DNA from: Candidatus Sumerlaeaceae bacterium
Lineage (GTDB): Bacteria; Sumerlaeota; Sumerlaeia; Sumerlaeales; Sumerlaeaceae
Length of the DNA: 33,974 nucleotides
Direction: 5' to 3'
NCBI GenBank assembly: GCA_019695055.1
Contig: JAIBAT010000012.1
Location: 1-33,974, forward strand
The translations under genes and the position numbers were made by a program. The notes beneath the pieces are model-generated. The model made no database searches. It was given only the letters and a program-made list of their open reading frames with translations, and was not told the DNA's origin. Below are positions 32,754-33,974 of the stretch, one piece after another; the first letter of the stretch is position 1; every line of letters begins with the position of its first letter.

Positions 32754-33974
32754 ATGCCCGGTAGGATTGCCGAGGGGGTTGTAACGCCTTCCCGGGAATT
32801 TGCTCCTGCCGCCCATGCTGCGGCACCCGCTGCCGCCAGCGACCGCGCCCACAACTTCATCCTGACCGCAGCCCTCACGCTTTACGGTCTTATCGTTTTC
32901 AGTTTCACCCCGTACACCCATCAACTCGACGAGATTAAGTGGTCCCTCTTCCTGACGGTTCCATCGCTTTTGCTGGCCGCGGGGGTTTTTGTGGTGGATC
33001 CGCTGCTCCTGCGCAAACCGGGAGCGTTGCCTTTGCGCCTGCTGATGTTGGCGGCATTTGTCATGGGCCTGTCGCTTCTAATCAACAGCCGGTACAGATT
33101 AACGGAAACCCCGGCTCTCCTCTTCCAGTTTGGTGGACTCGCCTTTACGTGGATCATTGCGTGCCACGGGGCGGCTCCACGGCGATCGGCAGGGATCGCT
33201 GTCGCACTTGTGGCCATCGGGCTCGGGACGGCCATCCTGGGTATGCTGTTTTATCATGGCGGGTTGAGCCTGGTGTACGACGCCATCAAGTCGGGCACTC
33301 CCTCAGCATCCTGGCGTCCGTGGGCTTTGCTGGCTTATACCCTGTCCGAAACCAGGGTGATGTACTCCACAATCCTTGGCGCAGACTTCTACGCCCAATT
33401 CTTGGTCGGGCTGATTCCTCTCGCTCTGGTCCTGATGGCGTGGCCGGGCGGGTTGGGCATTCGCCTTCTTGGGGGATCCGCATTCCTTGCCATGACGCAT
33501 TGCCTCCTCATGACCAGCTACATCTGGATTTGTGTCCTTGGCCTCTGCCTGGCGGTTATTGCCCTTGCTCTGTTGTTGTTCCGGGGAGGCCGGGGCAGAT
33601 TCGACGAAATGCTGCCACGCGCCGGCCTTGTTGGGGCTTTGGTTCTATGCGTCTGTGCTGTAGCTTACTTTGCCGTGCTGAATTGGGCAAGGTCCTGGAG
33701 CCACGGCTTTTCGCCCCCATGGCTGTTTGGAATCTGGAAAGTTGTCGTCCCTGTCTGGCTCCATGGCTGGTCGCCGAATTCGGAGAGCATCAATTGGGTC
33801 AGCTTACTGTTTGGCGTTGGTCCCGGTGGGTTCCGGATTGCCTACCCCCTCTACCGCGCCCCGGATTTCTTTGACCACGGCATTAACAGTGTTACTCCAA
33901 CCTCGTTTAATATCATTCTGGATACCCTGTGCGAGTATGGGCTTGTGGGTCTGCTGGCGATGTGTGCCCTGCTT
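32754..33974 (+). CDS. O-antigen ligase/polymerase-like membrane protein (partial, runs off the right edge)
   Basis: An open frame of 407 codons with no stop before the window ends. An Ala-rich N-terminus is followed by about ten membrane segments (FILTAALTLYGLIVFSF, WSLFLTVPSLLLAAGVFVV, LLMLAAFVMGLSLLI, and so on). A middle block FYAQFLVGLIPLALVLMAW resembles the conserved N-H-x-x-x-x-L-x-x-x-x-P region of the Wzy/WaaL family (PF04932-type). Near the edge, LLFGVGPGGFRIAYPLY (about residue 351 on) is followed by GINSVTPTSFNIILDTLCEY and GLVGLLAM. This matches the family's G-x-G-x-x-x-F, H-x-x-N-x-x-L and E-x-G-x-x-G-L pattern. Such proteins join or polymerise surface glycans at the inner membrane. 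The ATG at 32754 is the first good start. Confidence 0.75.
   Translation, partial: MPGRIAEGVVTPSREFAPAAHAAAPAAASDRAHNFILTAALTLYGLIVFSFTPYTHQLDEIKWSLFLTVPSLLLAAGVFVVDPLLLRKPGALPLRLLMLAAFVMGLSLLINSRYRLTETPALLFQFGGLAFTWIIACHGAAPRRSAGIAVALVAIGLGTAILGMLFYHGGLSLVYDAIKSGTPSASWRPWALLAYTLSETRVMYSTILGADFYAQFLVGLIPLALVLMAWPGGLGIRLLGGSAFLAMTHCLLMTSYIWICVLGLCLAVIALALLLFRGGRGRFDEMLPRAGLVGALVLCVCAVAYFAVLNWARSWSHGFSPPWLFGIWKVVVPVWLHGWSPNSESINWVSLLFGVGPGGFRIAYPLYRAPDFFDHGINSVTPTSFNIILDTLCEYGLVGLLAMCALL

Overview
The window reads as moderately GC-rich bacterial chromosome with 28 protein genes and no rRNA, tRNA, CRISPR array or phage genes that I can see. It is rich in secreted and membrane proteins (lipoprotein, PKD, golvesin-type and Asp-box domains). 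It also has an ECF sigma factor carrying a membrane anchor and a RAYT transposase with REP hairpins. Together these suggest an uncultured Gram-negative relative of the PVC group (Verrucomicrobiota/Lentisphaerota type) or a neighbouring phylum such as Sumerlaeota. No marker gene is present, so the taxonomy is inference only.

Layout. 0.2-5.6 kb (minus strand): a MalQ fragment fused to unrelated sequence, a GH57-like glycosidase, a nucleotidyltransferase with a small overlapping partner, a DinB-type protein and an OppC-type permease. 5.8-9.2 kb (plus): substrate-binding lipoprotein, OppB and OppC of a peptide/nickel-class ABC importer, with no ATPase in view. 9.2-13.1 kb (minus): NAGPA-golvesin phosphodiester glycosidase, SGNH esterase and LacI regulator, probably one carbohydrate-linked unit. 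13.2-16.0 kb (plus): two coupled membrane ORFs that look like the halves of a degenerate M48 peptidase, then an anchored Asp-box propeller. 16.1-19.3 kb (plus): a GT-C-like membrane protein and an RDD protein, closed by a perfect 12-bp hairpin. 19.4-21.5 kb (minus): ECF sigma with a transmembrane C-terminal extension, then a VOC protein with a histone-H1-like tail. 21.7-24.2 kb (plus): three exported or membrane proteins. 24.3-29.5 kb (minus): SAM methyltransferase, a secretin-core protein and a giant PKD-repeat exoprotein. 29.7-31.8 kb (plus): an unknown cytosolic protein and a secreted repeat protein. 31.9-32.7 kb: RAYT with two REP hairpins. 32.75 kb to the right edge: an O-antigen ligase/polymerase-like protein, cut by the window.

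How the genes may work together. Glycan handling recurs: MalQ and GH57 (alpha-glucan), NAGPA/SGNH under a LacI regulator, the Asp-box propeller, GT-C and the O-antigen ligase. The ABC importer and LacI gene are convergent neighbours, so a regulatory link is possible but not shown. The best candidates for undescribed biology are the REP/RAYT pair with compensatory stem changes and one REP inside the transposase gene, the membrane-tethered sigma factor, the split pseudo-M48 protein, the stand-alone secretin core, the H1-tailed VOC protein, and the nucleotidyltransferase plus small-partner pair.

No gene-free stretch exceeds 300 bases. The longest are 29481-29746, 841-1090 and 30368-30595, where I found nothing convincing beyond the sites listed.
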